This document shows, in pieces, positions 1-11,259 of a DNA stretch of 64,000 nt. Position 1 is the first letter of the stretch; each line of letters starts with the position of its first letter. Below the pieces are notes generated by a model. The model was not told the DNA's origin. It ran no database searches and worked only from the letters and a program-made list of their open reading frames with translations. This DNA comes from Deroplatys truncata (Eukaryota; Arthropoda; Insecta; Mantodea; Mantidae). A program made the position numbers and the translations under genes. The stretch lies in contig CM060975.1 in the NCBI GenBank assembly GCA_030765065.1, forward strand, positions 198,680,507-198,744,506, given 5' to 3'.

Positions 1-142
1 ATCTTTATGTTGGTTTTTATTCTTTTTCGTTATTACACACACACATTCATTCCCACATTCATACTTCCAGATTCTGTGAGGGGTAGGGAACGATTCTGGT
101 TAAAGAAAAATTTCCCGCCCTAGCCGGAAATCGACTAGGTTT
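1..142 (-). repeat. SINE-A fragment, tRNA-derived, minus strand
   Basis: The reverse complement matches the body of the SINE at 33201-33498: a B-box-like stretch, then a run reading GGGAA-TTTTTCTTTA, then a block ending GAATCTGGAAGTATGAATG, then a (GT)-rich stretch. The tRNA A-box half is missing. The window edge cuts the other end. Homology to the second copy is what supports the call. Confidence 0.65.
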
Positions 143-510
143 TTTTGCTTATTAATGAATAGTCTTTTAATAAAGCAACTCTCGTATTTGAATGTTGGAT
201 ATGCTTATCAGGGTGACTGAGCAGGTAACTTGTATGAAACAACTACATATGTACAGCAGGTGCTAATGACGCCATCCCTTAGTAATGATTAGCATATTAT
301 GTATGATTTTAAAGTAATAACACCTAATAATAGTATAAGGAATGCATAATCTGTTTTACAGTTAAATGTTTATCTAATTATTATCCGACTTATTCTCTTA
401 TCAGAAAGTAAATTGCGTAACACCAGAAGTCAACAGTTTCCACACTGAAGCCTTAAACATCAGTACGATAAATTTGGATCCTTATTGCAGTGCGTATTTT
501 CAATAACTGA
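143..510. other. Unassigned AT-rich stretch
   Basis: I see no protein-like frame, RNA gene or repeat shared with the rest of the window here. Confidence 0.4.
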
Positions 511-1028
511 ATACCGAGCGGGATGGACGTAACTCAGGCAGTTACGTATGTGGCCTGCATTCGGGAGGTACCGGGATCGATCCCCGGCGACAGCCCACTC
601 CGGCTAATTGGTTTTTCGTGGTTTCCCCGGGTCGTCAGGCGAATGCTGGTTCATCTTCTAGCACGACTCTCCTTCCTCTCATTTCCTGTACCCATCATCT
701 TCCTTGTCATCTGTTTCATGGTTGTACGACCAGGCGACGGTGTTCGGTGGGTTGCGGCTGGGCGGTGGCTTGCGCTCTGTTAAAGTTTCTTCTCTGCGGT
801 CGCTCAGTTAGGTGTTTCCTCAGCGTGGGGCTACGCTCCCCTGGAGATTGGTAGCTTGTGGGCAGGGACCGCGCGGCGGCGGATAATTATATCTGGAAAT
901 GTTAGGGACCCCGTCTATGCTTGCGCCCGTCGGCATCCGGATCTGGTCACCCTTCGGTTCTCTCCCCTCATCCTTCCCTCCCTTCTCTGCCCACGTTTCG
1001 GAGGCCCCTCCGTGATATGTACCTTTTA
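511..1028 (+). repeat. SINE-C, long tRNA-derived SINE
   Basis: Starts at ACCGAGCGGGATGG. It contains a tRNA-like stretch, CCTGCATTCGGGAGGT, followed by a degenerate B box (GGATCGATCCC). A GC-rich body follows (TTTTCGTGGTTTCC, then AGGCGAATGCTGG). The distal part (TATCTGGAAATGTTAGGGAC, then CATCCGGATCTGGTC) recurs in diverged form at 49120-49180. Short open frames in it are side effects of high GC. The CpG content is unlike the flanks. Confidence 0.6.
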
Positions 1029-1770
1029 TCTTTACCTCAATAGTTCACTAAATTACCGACAGCATAAGTAAACAGTTTCAAGTGCTAGAAGTACTCTCAT
1101 TAACTACTGGATGAAATCTCTTGAAACTTTTACAACTTATGAATAACATTTAGCAAACATTTTAGCTTTCTGTTTATGCTTCTACTCAATTTGGTTGATT
1201 TAGTACAAAATATCAAATTTGGAAAAACGTATTAAATGTTTGTTAAAACCGTGGGTGAAATTTAGATACATTTTACTTTGAAACATTTTGCACTATAAAA
1301 TCACAATTTTGGTGCATGCTTTAACCATGCTTGAGTATATGTTACACTAAAAATCAACGAGTTAAATGTATTTGTTCACTTAAAAACAATTATTTTCGTT
1401 TCAAATTTTAAGAACCTTTGTTTTCTAGGGTTCTTCCACACTTTATGGCTCTAAAATCTACTCTTTTCATTATAACTTTATGAAAGTAGCGAGTAATGTT
1501 TATTAATGTGTTTAATATGAGCGTGTAAAAGTTCAGCTTGAAAAATTTGTAAAAAATGGTACCTAATTATCTAAAAATGTACTTATAGGAAATGAGAGTT
1601 TAAGAATTCATTTCATTATTTTAACCTACTTAGACGAACCTCAATTTAGGTTATTCCAGGATCATAATCACCTGGATCTTCATTCTTGGACCCCTCCTGA
1701 ATTGTGCAATCCTTCTTTTAGTCCTGTTATACTTCTGTTTAAAAAGCCAGTGTAACTACTTAATTTTAAA

Positions 1771-1795
1771 GTAGGAGGAGGAGGAGGAGGAGGAG
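1771..1795. repeat. (GGA)n microsatellite
   Basis: About eight uninterrupted GGA units, followed by purine-rich GAAAGAAAGAAGAGG. Confidence 0.9.
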
Positions 1796-2585
1796 AAAGA
1801 AAGAAGAGGAAGGTTTAACATCCCACAAAGCAGTCTTCACTTTCCTTGCCTTTTTCTATGCATCTGATTCCATACACTAATCTAACATGTATGTCATAGT
1901 CCTCTATCATAAATTAAAATTTATCTGACGTTACTATCATTTCAGACAGAAAATAAATTTCGAAAATCAAAAGTGGGCGTGTCACAGGGCGATTAAAAGG
2001 GCGCTGGGAAAACACTTCATGTTTAAAACACAGTTTAAATTCCTTACTATGGCCATAACGCACAAAATGTGTATAGTTTCTTAAACTACAAACGTCAAGG
2101 ATTTTTTTAATAACAAGTACAAAAGAATTAATTGCTGGACATTCCAGAGTATCATGTTCCTTTAAACAGAACTTCCCCTTTAAGATATGCTGTGTATCAA
2201 GTCTATCCTCAATACGGGCTCTAAACTTAAATCTTATAATATATTTTCATTCTGATTTAACAAAACGGTTTATTGCAAATATTTGTTATGGTTTGTAAAT
2301 GAAATTATGAACGCAACTTTTGGAACATAGGATTTGTAATACTCGTTATGAAAATCTTGCCACTCGTAAAAACATCCCACTACAACTACAAGTTGCTTAG
2401 GTAAATAAGTATTACGAGACAATTAAATAGGTAATATTTACTGACCAGTTCTTTGGATTCCGTTATTTTATTTATAATTATTCAAGTGTTTGTAACTAAC
2501 TGGCTTACTCGACGTTGCGCCGATGTTTCTTTTTTAAATTGAAATGCCGATTTAATTAACTTCAAATACCTCTCCACGAATTCTT

Positions 2586-2628
2586 TATTAATTATTATTA
2601 TTAATATTATTATTATTATTATTATTAC
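2586..2628. repeat. (ATT)n microsatellite
   Basis: Runs of ATT/TTA units with one interruption near 2603. Confidence 0.9.
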
Positions 2629-2969
2629 TCTATTTATTTTACGTCACTTTAACTACAGCGTCATATCGCGACAGATCTGTTAGTGGTATCTTTTTCATTT
2701 TAATTGTAATTTCTTGAAGTAATCGCAATTAGCTAATAACGGACGAACAAATCCCAATATTCAATGAAATGGATATGGAAGATCAGCGGATATTTTATTT
2801 CTAATTTCAATAATATCTTCCCAATAATATTCCAAGTTCTGAAAATGTTGTGAGTCCATCAGCAGTGAAGGAATTTTAGGAATAGTTGAGTATTGAGTAA
2901 TTTGCTAAGAATTGAGTAATAGAAATTAATCAGGTCATTAGATAGTAGTATATATATAAATTATTTAAC

Positions 2970-3812
2970 AAAAAGTCTGGTCTGATACATTCACATGACT
3001 TCTCCACCCTCTTCATTGGTGGGTATACAAACTATTCTTACTAAAGCTTATCTTTGTATCTACATGTTTTAGTCCAAATAAACGTTTGCAGAAACACACG
3101 TTTCGTTATAAATACAAAGAGAACGACGATAGTCAAATGTTTAAGAATTGGTCGCTATATGCTGGCCTTAAAATTCCATACTTTTTCCATCCAATCGGAG
3201 AAACAACTGAAAATCGATGGGACAATCTAATTGTATTCAATTTTATTGAACAATTCGAATCATTAATATCGGATATCTCATAAATGGCTTATGCCACAAA
3301 AAAACTTATTTGAAGCAAACTATGTGTTTTAAAGAGATCCACATTTTTTGTGTATCGACTAACATTTGCCACTTAGACAAGATTATGCAAAATTCCTTCC
3401 GGATGAAGAGGCCTTCACAGGCTATTCCCAGAATATTCAAGTTATTAATTTTATTTCTCAGGGATGTATCTTTAATACATGGTATTTTAATCAAAATCGT
3501 TTGAACCGTCTTTTAGAAAATCGAAACTTTTGAAAAATGTCCATGTAAAGGGTAGCTGGGGTGAGGGGAGTTTTGTTTTAAATCTTTGTAGGTTACATTG
3601 AACTTAAATACGAAGTTTGGTACTTATCCAAATTTTCGTTTTTGAGATAGACAGGCACATACACACACACCTTTTTCTAAAAATGCTTTTGTTAGGGGTG
3701 GATTGATGAATCTCAAACAGTATTTCCAGTGATATCTCGGTATCGAACTTTTTGGTGGAATGCAATACCTTTTCTACCTACTATATGCTTACGAAGTAGT
3801 AGAGAAAGAGAA
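2970..3812 (-). repeat. HINE-like dispersed repeat, old copy, minus
   Basis: Read on the minus strand, it starts with the head (TCTCTACTACTTCGT at about 3795-3810), passes a (GT)n block near 3658-3670 and ends in the tail near 2970-3100, where ATTCACATGACTT resembles the terminal hairpin side. Divergence from the 5-7 kb copies is high, so this is an old insertion. Confidence 0.7.
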
Positions 3813-3879
3813 AAGACCTGGAAGAAAGAAGTGCCTCAGGTATAGTACAGATTAATAGAAATGCATTTTTAAATGCCCT

Positions 3880-4450
3880 CACTGATAACATTCTATTACA
3901 CAAAGGAATGAAAATGGTTTGCAGAGATGGATATACAAACTAAATGAATTGGAAAAACAATATTATAATTTGAATATGTCTGTTCAGAAAACTAAAATAA
4001 TGACTCACCGAGGGAACTATCATATACGATAATGACAGATAATAAACCCCATTCAGCAGGTGCTTAATTTTAATTTTCTGGGATGCAATGTAAATATTGA
4101 TGGAGACATAAATAAATTAAATAAATTCCGGATGATTTAAGGGACAACTTGTCGGACACTGAAAAGCAAAACAAGAAAAAATACCCAATATTTTATAAAA
4201 CTATGTCATTCCAATTTTAATGCTTGGATATGAATCTCAGATTATTAGAGAAAAGGATAAAAGGAGGCTGTAGAGTGAGATTTCTCTGAAGGCTAAACAA
4301 GAGTAAATAAAATAAGGAACGAAGATGCAGACAAGAATTTTAAATATATAATCTAAATGATGAAATAGAATAACAAAAACAGAACCGGAAAAGCGAATTA
4401 AATGTAACGAGCGAAATATTATTCATTAATACCAACAGATAAGAAAAAAA
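3880..4450 (+). pseudogene. LINE reverse transcriptase C-terminal remnant
   Basis: Translation with several frame changes gives, in order, LNELEKQYYNLNMSVQKTKI, then NFLGCNVNIDGD, NKLNKFR, GTTCRTLKSKTRKNTQYF and KLCHSNFNAWI. This is the region after the catalytic core in RTE/CR1-like non-LTR retrotransposons (usual forms: KTKVM, F-YLG, KTRKET--KFYK, LLYG-E-W). In-frame stops and indels show it is dead. No 5' end or catalytic YADD box is visible here. Clade assignment is inference. Confidence 0.65.
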
Positions 4451-4510
4451 ATATGTTGTGCTTCCTGGAAAGATGTGGAGTGGAATAGAGTTAAATTAAA
4501 TTGAATAGAG

Positions 4511-4771
4511 TTTTATTTACGGGCGCTCTTTAGCTGTTGTGGTCGTTAGCGTCCCATTCTATATTGAACGTGAAAGACCGATAATTTTGCTCAGATGCCT
4601 CTTTATCAGACTTGAGGTTCTTTTACGTGCCGTAAATCTACGACACGGAACAATTACTACCCTTCGGAAGGAATGATTTTTACGCCCTAAAAAATCCATC
4701 ATCCTCCGCCGGTTTGAACCCGCGACCTCGGTAACTAGAGGCTAGTATGGTAACCACAAAACCAAGAAGAC
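4511..4771 (-). repeat. SINE-B, tRNA-derived, minus strand
   Basis: On the minus strand the tRNA-like head reads TGTGGTTACCATACTAGCC, then GAGGTCGCGGGTTCAAACC, a good B box. The rest of the ~260-bp unit follows and ends in AGAGCGCCCGTAAATAAAA. Three further copies occur at 45772, 59727 and 62056. Confidence 0.7.
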
Positions 4772-5010
4772 GAGTGTGAAGGCAGAACAGCCTTCCCTGA
4801 AGTGAAGGCGAATTCGAGTAACTTAAATCGGAATACTCAATTGCATAAAACACAATTTTCACATAATACAGAAACACCTGGCATTAATATTCAAACAAAT
4901 AGGAGCAAAACTATCTAACTTGAAGATTCCTCACCACCAAAGAGAAGTAATTTAGAAATGCTGGAAATGGTACAGTCTGCAACCACAGAGAAAAATAATC
5001 TTCTCATTTT
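4772..5010. other. Unassigned spacer between SINE-B and HINE-like array
   Basis: AT-rich; nothing recognised. Confidence 0.4.
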
Positions 5011-5637
5011 TAATTTCTCTACTACGTACAGTAAGTAGGGGAAGTATTGCATTCCACCCAAAAATTCGATACCGAGATTTCACCGGAAATACATGTTTTG
5101 AGACCCCCTGAATCCAAAAAAAGCATTTTTGGAAACATATCCGTGTGTTTGTCTGTGTGTTTGTGTGTGTCAGTCTGTGTCTGTGAACAGCATAACTCAG
5201 AAACAACAGTTGGATAAACACCAAACTTGGTATTTAGTATCTTCCAGAGATGTGACGCAAAGGTTTTCAAGAAAATCCCCCCACGCCAGTTTACTCTTTA
5301 CATGAACATTTTTCGAAAATTTTAATTTTCTCAAAAATGGCTCTAACGATTTTGATTAATATATCATATATTTAAGATACTTTCATGACAAATAAAATGT
5401 ATATCTTGAATTTTCTGGGAATGTCTCCAAAAGTATTCTTCAGTGTGAACGACTTTTGCATAGCTGGTAAACCATAAGAGAAAGACAAAAGTTAACTACA
5501 CAAAAAATGTAGATCGCGTTAAAATACACAATTTATGTCATATACATTTTTTTTGAGCGAACATTTTCGAGATATTGTTTGTTATTCCCTTAAATTTTCC
5601 AATACTTATACTTTTTCTCAAATTCTTTATTCATTTT
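5011..5637 (+). repeat. HINE-like repeat, head unit 1 of a composite
   Basis: Begins TTTCTCTACTACGTACAG. A (GT)n-like block lies at 5142-5182, followed by AACAGCATAACTCAGAAAC and the body. It stops at the T-run TTCATTTTT, exactly where the next head begins, so its own tail is separated from it. Confidence 0.85.
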
Positions 5638-5638
5638 T

Positions 5639-7205
5639 ACTTTCTCTACTACGTATAGTAAGTAGGGGAAGTATTGCATTCCACCCAAAAATTCGATACC
5701 GAGATTTCACCGGAAATACATGTTTTGAGACCTCCTGAATCCAAAAAAAGCATTTTTGGAAACATGTACGTGTGTGTGTCTGTGTGTGTGTGTGTGTGTC
5801 TGTGTGTCTGTGTGTCTGTGAACAGCATAACTCAAAAACGAACAGTCGGATAAACACCAAACTTGGTATTTAGGTTCAGTATCTTCCAGAGATGCGACAC
5901 GAAGGTTTTCAAGAAAATACCCCCACCCCAGACTACCCTTTACATGGAACATTTTTCGAAAATTTTAATTTTCTCAAAAATGGCTCTAACGATTTTGATG
6001 AAAATATCATATGTTTAAGATAATGTCATGAGAAATGAAATGTATATCTCGAATTTTCTGGGAATGTCTCCAAAAGTATTCTTTATTGTGAACAACTTTT
6101 GCATAACTGGTAAACCATAAGAGATACACAAAATGTTACTACACAAAAAGTGTAGATCGCGTTAAAATACACAACTTATGTCATATACATTTCTTTTGTT
6201 GAGTGAACCGTTTTGGAGATATTGCTTGTTATTTCCTTAAATTTTCCAATACTTATACTTTTTCTCAAATTCGTTATTCATTTTTTTTATGTCCTGGACA
6301 TGCAAAGAGAATGGAATGCACCACATAGCAACCAGCGTTAAAATATTTGACTATCGCTTAAAAGCTACCATATTCCCCTTGCATCTACAAGAAAATTACC
6401 AATAAGATTGACATATCGATATCTCGATTAACATGAAGCATATGGAGAATAGGCGTTTTTTAAAAATAGTGTGTACAAGAGTAGAGAAAGTCATGTGAGT
6501 GTAACACATCAGATTTTTTTTATGTCCTGGACATGCAAAGAGAATGGAATGCGCCACATAGCAACCATCGTTAAAATATTTGACTATCGCTTAAAACCTA
6601 CCATATTCCCCTTGCATCTACAAGAAAATTACCAATAAGATTGACATCTCGATATCTCGATTAACATGAAGCATATGGAGAATAGGCGTTTGTAAAAATA
6701 GTGTGTACAAGAGTAGAGAAAGTCATGTGAGTGTAACACATCAGATTTTTTTATGTCCTGGACATGCAAAGAGAATGGAATGCGCCACATAGCAACCAGC
6801 GTTAAAATATTTGACTATCGCTTAAAAGCTACCATATTTCCCTTGCATCTACAAGAAAAATACCAATAAGATTGACATCTCGATATCTCGATTAACATGA
6901 AGCATATGGAGAATAGGCGTTTGTAAAATTAGATTGTACAAGAGTAGAGAAAGTCATGTGAGTGTAACACATCAGATTTTTTTATGTCCTGGACATGCAA
7001 AGAGAATGGAATGCGCCACATAGCAACCAGCGCTTAAAATATCTGACTATCGCTTAAAACCTACCATATTCCCCTTGCATCTACAAGAAAATTACAAATA
7101 AGATTGACATCCCGATTAACGTGAAGGATATGGAGAATAAGCCTTTGTAAAAATAGTTTGTACAAAAGTAGAGAAAGTCATGTGAGTGTGACACATCAGA
7201 TTTTT
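5639..7205 (+). repeat. HINE-like repeat, head unit 2 plus four tandem tails
   Basis: Head 5639-6280 starts ACTTTCTCTACTACGTATAG. Four tail units then follow, with ATGTCCTGGACATGC at 6289, 6522, 6753 and 6984, a period of 231-233 bp. Each tail carries GAGTAGAGAAAGTCATGTG or a near copy (inverted copy of the head start) and the hairpin ATGTG-loop-CACAT before CAGATTTTT. The last unit lacks one of the doubled CGATATCTCGAT blocks. No protein is encoded; short frames come from the (GT)n tract. Confidence 0.9.
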
Positions 7206-7784
7206 AATTATACATTCTGGTTTGATTTTTGCGGGGTGGTTCATATGTGAAGCTATAAATTGTTATTCGCCAGTTTGGGGCTTCAAAGCAGCAAACATGT
7301 GGTTTTATTAACAATAATTACATAAGCCAGAGTCTGACCCAGTCTTTTGTGTCCAAGAAAATTTCTATGTACAGTTACTCAGTTTTATGTATGTACAATG
7401 ATCTGCAACAATAATAGTCTCTTTCTGCTTTCATCATTAGTGCTGTTAAAGTAAGTTTGCAAGGAGCATATTATGTAACAGTGATAAGAGTACCTTATAA
7501 CTTTCGAATATTTTGAAATGATTTTAGCTAAGCATTATCAGAATGAGTTAATTGTTTGACACATAAGCAATGGTTTTTGTTCATTTAAAATCATTATTTT
7601 TAGACTATGTATCATATAAGAAAATAAAATGAGTTTGTAAAACTTAATGTACTACGGTAAGAATTGTTTTAAAGAGGCAACGGTAAAGAAAGAAAGGAAG
7701 GAAGCCTTCCTTTAGCATCCTTAGTACATGCGGATCCTTCCATCTAAATACCTCTGCCCATTAGTTTCACTTTTTCAACAAATT
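7206..7784. other. Unassigned AT-rich stretch
   Basis: No shared repeat or protein-like frame seen. Confidence 0.4.
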
Positions 7785-7830
7785 AGAAAAGGATCTGGGT
7801 GTGTGTTTGTGTTTGTGTGTGTCTGGATGT

Positions 7831-7894
<64 letters not shown>

Positions 7895-8160
7895 TGTGAG
7901 CAGCACAACCCTAAAACAAAAAGTCAGATGAACACCAAACTTGGTATTTAGGTTCAGCAGTACCTTCCAAAGATGCGTCACGAACATTTTCAATAATATC
8001 CCCCACCCAAACTGTCCTTTACATGCAACATTTCTTCATAGTTTTTTATTTTCTAAAAGTGACTGTAACGATTTCGCTTAAAATACCTTATATTAAATAT
8101 ATTTACATGACAAATAAAATGTGTATCTTGAATTTTCTGGGAGTAACCTGTGAAGTCTGA
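7785..8160 (+). repeat. HINE-like repeat, internal head fragment
   Basis: Contains a greatly expanded (GT)n, then GTGAGCAGCACAACCC and ACACCAAACTTGGTATTTAGG, with homology running to GAATTTTCTGGGAG. Both ends are missing. It is followed directly (8161-8180) by a minus-strand tip of SINE-C (TACCGAGCGGGATGGC in reverse). Confidence 0.8.
7831..7893. repeat. (GT)n microsatellite inside HINE-like copy
   Basis: Over 30 uninterrupted GT units, the longest in the window. Every head copy carries a shorter or interrupted version at the same position. Confidence 0.95.
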
Positions 8161-8375
8161 AGCCATCCCGCTCGGTAATTAGTGTTCTCTTAGATTTCCC
8201 AGTTATATAAAATGCAATAAGAATAAAAAGAATTTTAGAGACCATTCACGGAAATATAATATAAATATATTTTACTCATCATGAAAATATCTCAAACTTA
8301 TTTCGTGAAAAGGGAACTCTATTACATCCTCAATCACAGGGATTTGGTGTTATCTTTACCAGGGTTCAGGAGTGA

Positions 8376-8416
<41 letters not shown>

Positions 8417-8440
8417 CGAAAGCATAAATATGTAATCGAA
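8161..8440. other. Unassigned stretch with (ATT)n
   Basis: Holds an (ATT)n tract at 8376-8414 that ends shortly before the next HINE-like copy. Nothing else recognised. Confidence 0.5.
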
Positions 8441-9151
8441 TGTTAAAAAATCTGATGTGTTACATTCACATGACTTTTCTACTCTTGTACCAACTATTTT
8501 TTACAAACGCTTATTCTCCATCTACTTCGCGTTAATCCTATTGATAATTTTCTTGTAGGTGCAAGGGGAATATGGTAGGCTTTAAGCGATAGTCAAATCC
8601 TTTAAGAGCTTGTTGCTATGTAGAACATTCCATTCTCTTTGCATTCACATTTAAGAAAAAGTATACGTGTTGAAAAATTCAAACACATAACAAGGAATAT
8701 CTCGGAAAAAGCTCTGTTCACAAAAAAATTGTATATGACATAAATTGTGTGTTTTAACGAGCTATTCATTTCTTGTGTTGAAAAATTTTGTCTATCTGTT
8801 ACGGTTTACAAGTTTTGCAAAAGTCATTCAGAAAGAAGAGCCATTTTTTATAAAATCAAAAGTTTCGAAAAAAGTTGCATGTAAAAATAGTCTGGGGTGG
8901 GGAGATTTTCTTGAAAATCATTGTGTCGCTCTTTGAAAGATGCTGAATCTAAATACCAAGTTTGATATTTATACGACTTTTCGTTTGAGTTATACTGTAC
9001 ACAGGCACACAGACATACACACGGACCTTTTTCAAAACTGCTTTTTTTATTCGGCGCCTCAAAACATGTATTTTCCGTGAGATCTTGGTATCGAATTTTT
9101 GGGTGAAATGCAATACTTACCCTACGTACTATACGTAGTAGATAAAGTAAA
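8441..9151 (-). repeat. HINE-like repeat, single copy, minus
   Basis: On the plus strand it starts AAAAAATCTGATGTGTTACA (inverse of the tail end) and ends CTATACGTAGTAGATAAAGT (inverse of the head start). Head and tail are each present once. The microsatellite has decayed to CACAGACATACACACGG on the plus strand. Confidence 0.85.
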
Positions 9152-9928
9152 ATGCTAAATGTAGCAGTTATCATTATGCGAATTCGATGAGAATGGAAAA
9201 GTCTTTTTAACAAAACTAAGTTTAAGGTTTTATATTAGTAAAAGTTGACAGCACCTCAATTATTTGTCCATAGTAAGATATGATGGATGCTTAAATGTTT
9301 CTGAAAATTATGGAATGATAACAAAGAAAAGAATATATAAATATCTAACATTGGAGAAATTGTTTAAGCCGTCAATCTTTGAGAGCAAAAGGACTTGTTC
9401 ATCAACGTAGCTGTTGCCAGGCAATTTACCTAATTGCTTTGGAGTGACGCTCATGATTAGTGATTGTGTTTATGAGCTTTGATGTATGGATGTACATATG
9501 TTAGATGTGATTCCAGCAGCAATCCTGCCTGCCTCACAGCGCTAAGATTTGCGGCTTCAAAGAGAGCCCTGCTGTGCTTTATCCACGCCATTCTCTAATT
9601 GGATGACTCTAGGAGACAGCTCTGCAGATTTGTCCAATGTACTTCACACGCAGATTGAGACTGCTGCGTATTCTTACTTCTTTCATTTAAATAAATTTGG
9701 TTGCACTTTCATATAGAGTAGAAGGAACACAGATATAACATAGTTTAGTTGTTCAAGCATTTACTAAGTTCGTGCAGTGAACATGATTTACTAAGATTTG
9801 CAAACACAAACTTTATCAGTTGCAAATGCCTATTAATATAAATATAACAATAACTCCTCTAAGAGCAAATCTAGGCAAATTTAAATTTGTTAATTAAGGT
9901 TTCGAGTCTAACACAAAGAGTATTATAT
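9152..9928. other. Unassigned stretch before LTR-1 copy A
   Basis: No homology to other parts of the window and no convincing coding frame. Confidence 0.4.
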
Positions 9929-10695
9929 TGTGGCAGTAATTTGTATCATAATAATGTAAATGCCAGAGTGATTGTAGTGTAAATATGCATTATTGTATGA
10001 CATTGATTTGAAATGTTTGTTAATTATAAGCATTGTTAGGAAATAAGTTTACACGACCTCACTGAAGCTGACAATAAGAGCGGATAACAATGAGCGAGGG
10101 GGTGAGTTGAATATTAATTAGAAGAGACAAACAAATGACGTCAGATTGGCGCGCTTTTCTGTAGAAATGGAGGGAATTTCTTCCCTAGAGCATATGTTTT
10201 CGTAATTTTTGATTGGATATAAAAATAGACGCTAATGTTGGCGCGTTTTATTAACCAATAACAGCTCGGTTATAATCTTTAGGCATATCGGGGTGTGGGA
10301 GTATAAAAAGCTAAAGTAAGAGGCAGATTTCGTCAGTCCAACTGAAGCATTCGCGTGTAATACGTCGATCAGTTCAACATAAGTATTCGTGAGCTAAACG
10401 TTGCTTAGTTCATCAGAATCGTTCGCGAGTTACACGTCGCAATTCTACAGAATCTCTCGCGTCGTAAAGTTATTTATAAATGTGAAATACGTGAATTAAT
10501 AATGTGCAGTAAATAAGTGATTATAGTGATATTAGAAAATATAACAGTTTCAGTCTGGCGTGTATCAAGAGTCAGTATGTGAACTTAATTAATTGTGACG
10601 GTAATAAAAGTGTAAAAATAAAATTCTTTTATCAGTGTTATCTTTGAGTAACAAATCCTTTCCGTTTACACACCTTGTTCAAGAGATGTGCTCGA

Positions 10696-10732
<37 letters not shown>

Positions 10733-10890
10733 GCTACCGGAGGACAATGAACCCAACATTCAAAGTAGTAATACAATAACAAGCGCCCAGTAAAAGATAA
10801 CACGAAGTGACCGCGACAAATTGGCTTCCATACGTGGTGCAGATAAACATGAATCATCTTCCAACTACTAACAAATATAATTTGACTTCA
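9929..10890 (+). mobile_element. Solo LTR, family LTR-1, copy A
   Basis: Begins TGTGGCAGTAATTTG and ends TTGACTTCA, flanked by ATAT at 9925-9928 and 10891-10894, a 4-bp target duplication. Homologous along most of its length to 47045 and 54456. It has a TATA box (GGGAGTATAAAAAGC near 10307), then degenerate tandem units with CGAGTTACACGTCGC, then AATAAAAG poly(A)-like signals. No coding region follows, so it is a solo LTR. An (AAT)n tract at 10699-10732 interrupts it. An alternative is a non-autonomous element with 4-bp duplications that is not an LTR. Confidence 0.65.
10699..10732. repeat. (AAT)n microsatellite in LTR-1A
   Basis: About eleven AAT units. Copies B and C of the same LTR lack the expansion. 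Confidence 0.9.
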
Positions 10891-11259
10891 ATATTTTAAA
10901 ATTAATTTAGAACAAACTCCTCGTTGATAACACGATGGTGCTGAAGCTCATTTGATAGTTTTTGTTTAAAATTTTCATATTGAATATCTTGATTTAGTAC
11001 ATTATCTTTATATAAACTATCAATAAGAATAGTACATATTTGTACTGAAGAATCGGTATTTATTAGTTCTTAAAAGGCTTGTGCATGAATGTTAAATACC
11101 GAAAAAATATTAGAATCATTTTTTCCTGTAACCAAACGACAGGCTTACTTTCCACTGAGTTTCCCCAAAAATGAGACCATGTTTCATCAATGAGTTAAAA
11201 TAGACATAGTAAATTTACTTTATATTCTTCGTTGATTTCAAGGTTAATCATTCACAACA

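Larger units (their letters stand above)
1029..2965. other. Unassigned AT-rich intergenic stretch with simple repeats
   Basis: No supportable gene. It includes a (GGA)n tract at 1771-1795 and an (ATT)n tract at 2586-2628. No long open frame is present on either strand. Confidence 0.5.

Noticed and set aside
5627-5860. Minus-strand frames rich in THTHTQTH repeats across the dispersed-repeat heads, seen at about a dozen places
   Set aside because: They are translations of the (GT)n microsatellite and flanking repeat. The same peptide appears in every copy regardless of context, with no conserved start and no coding bias.
6289-7205. CRISPR-like array
   Set aside because: The repeated unit is 231 bp with no short unique spacers, and the sequence is eukaryotic.
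5011-7205. Classical plant-type Helitron on the basis of TCTCTACTA at the 5' end
   Set aside because: The other end lacks CTRR and insertion between A and T is not seen. The subterminal inverted repeats fit the Helentron-associated type better.
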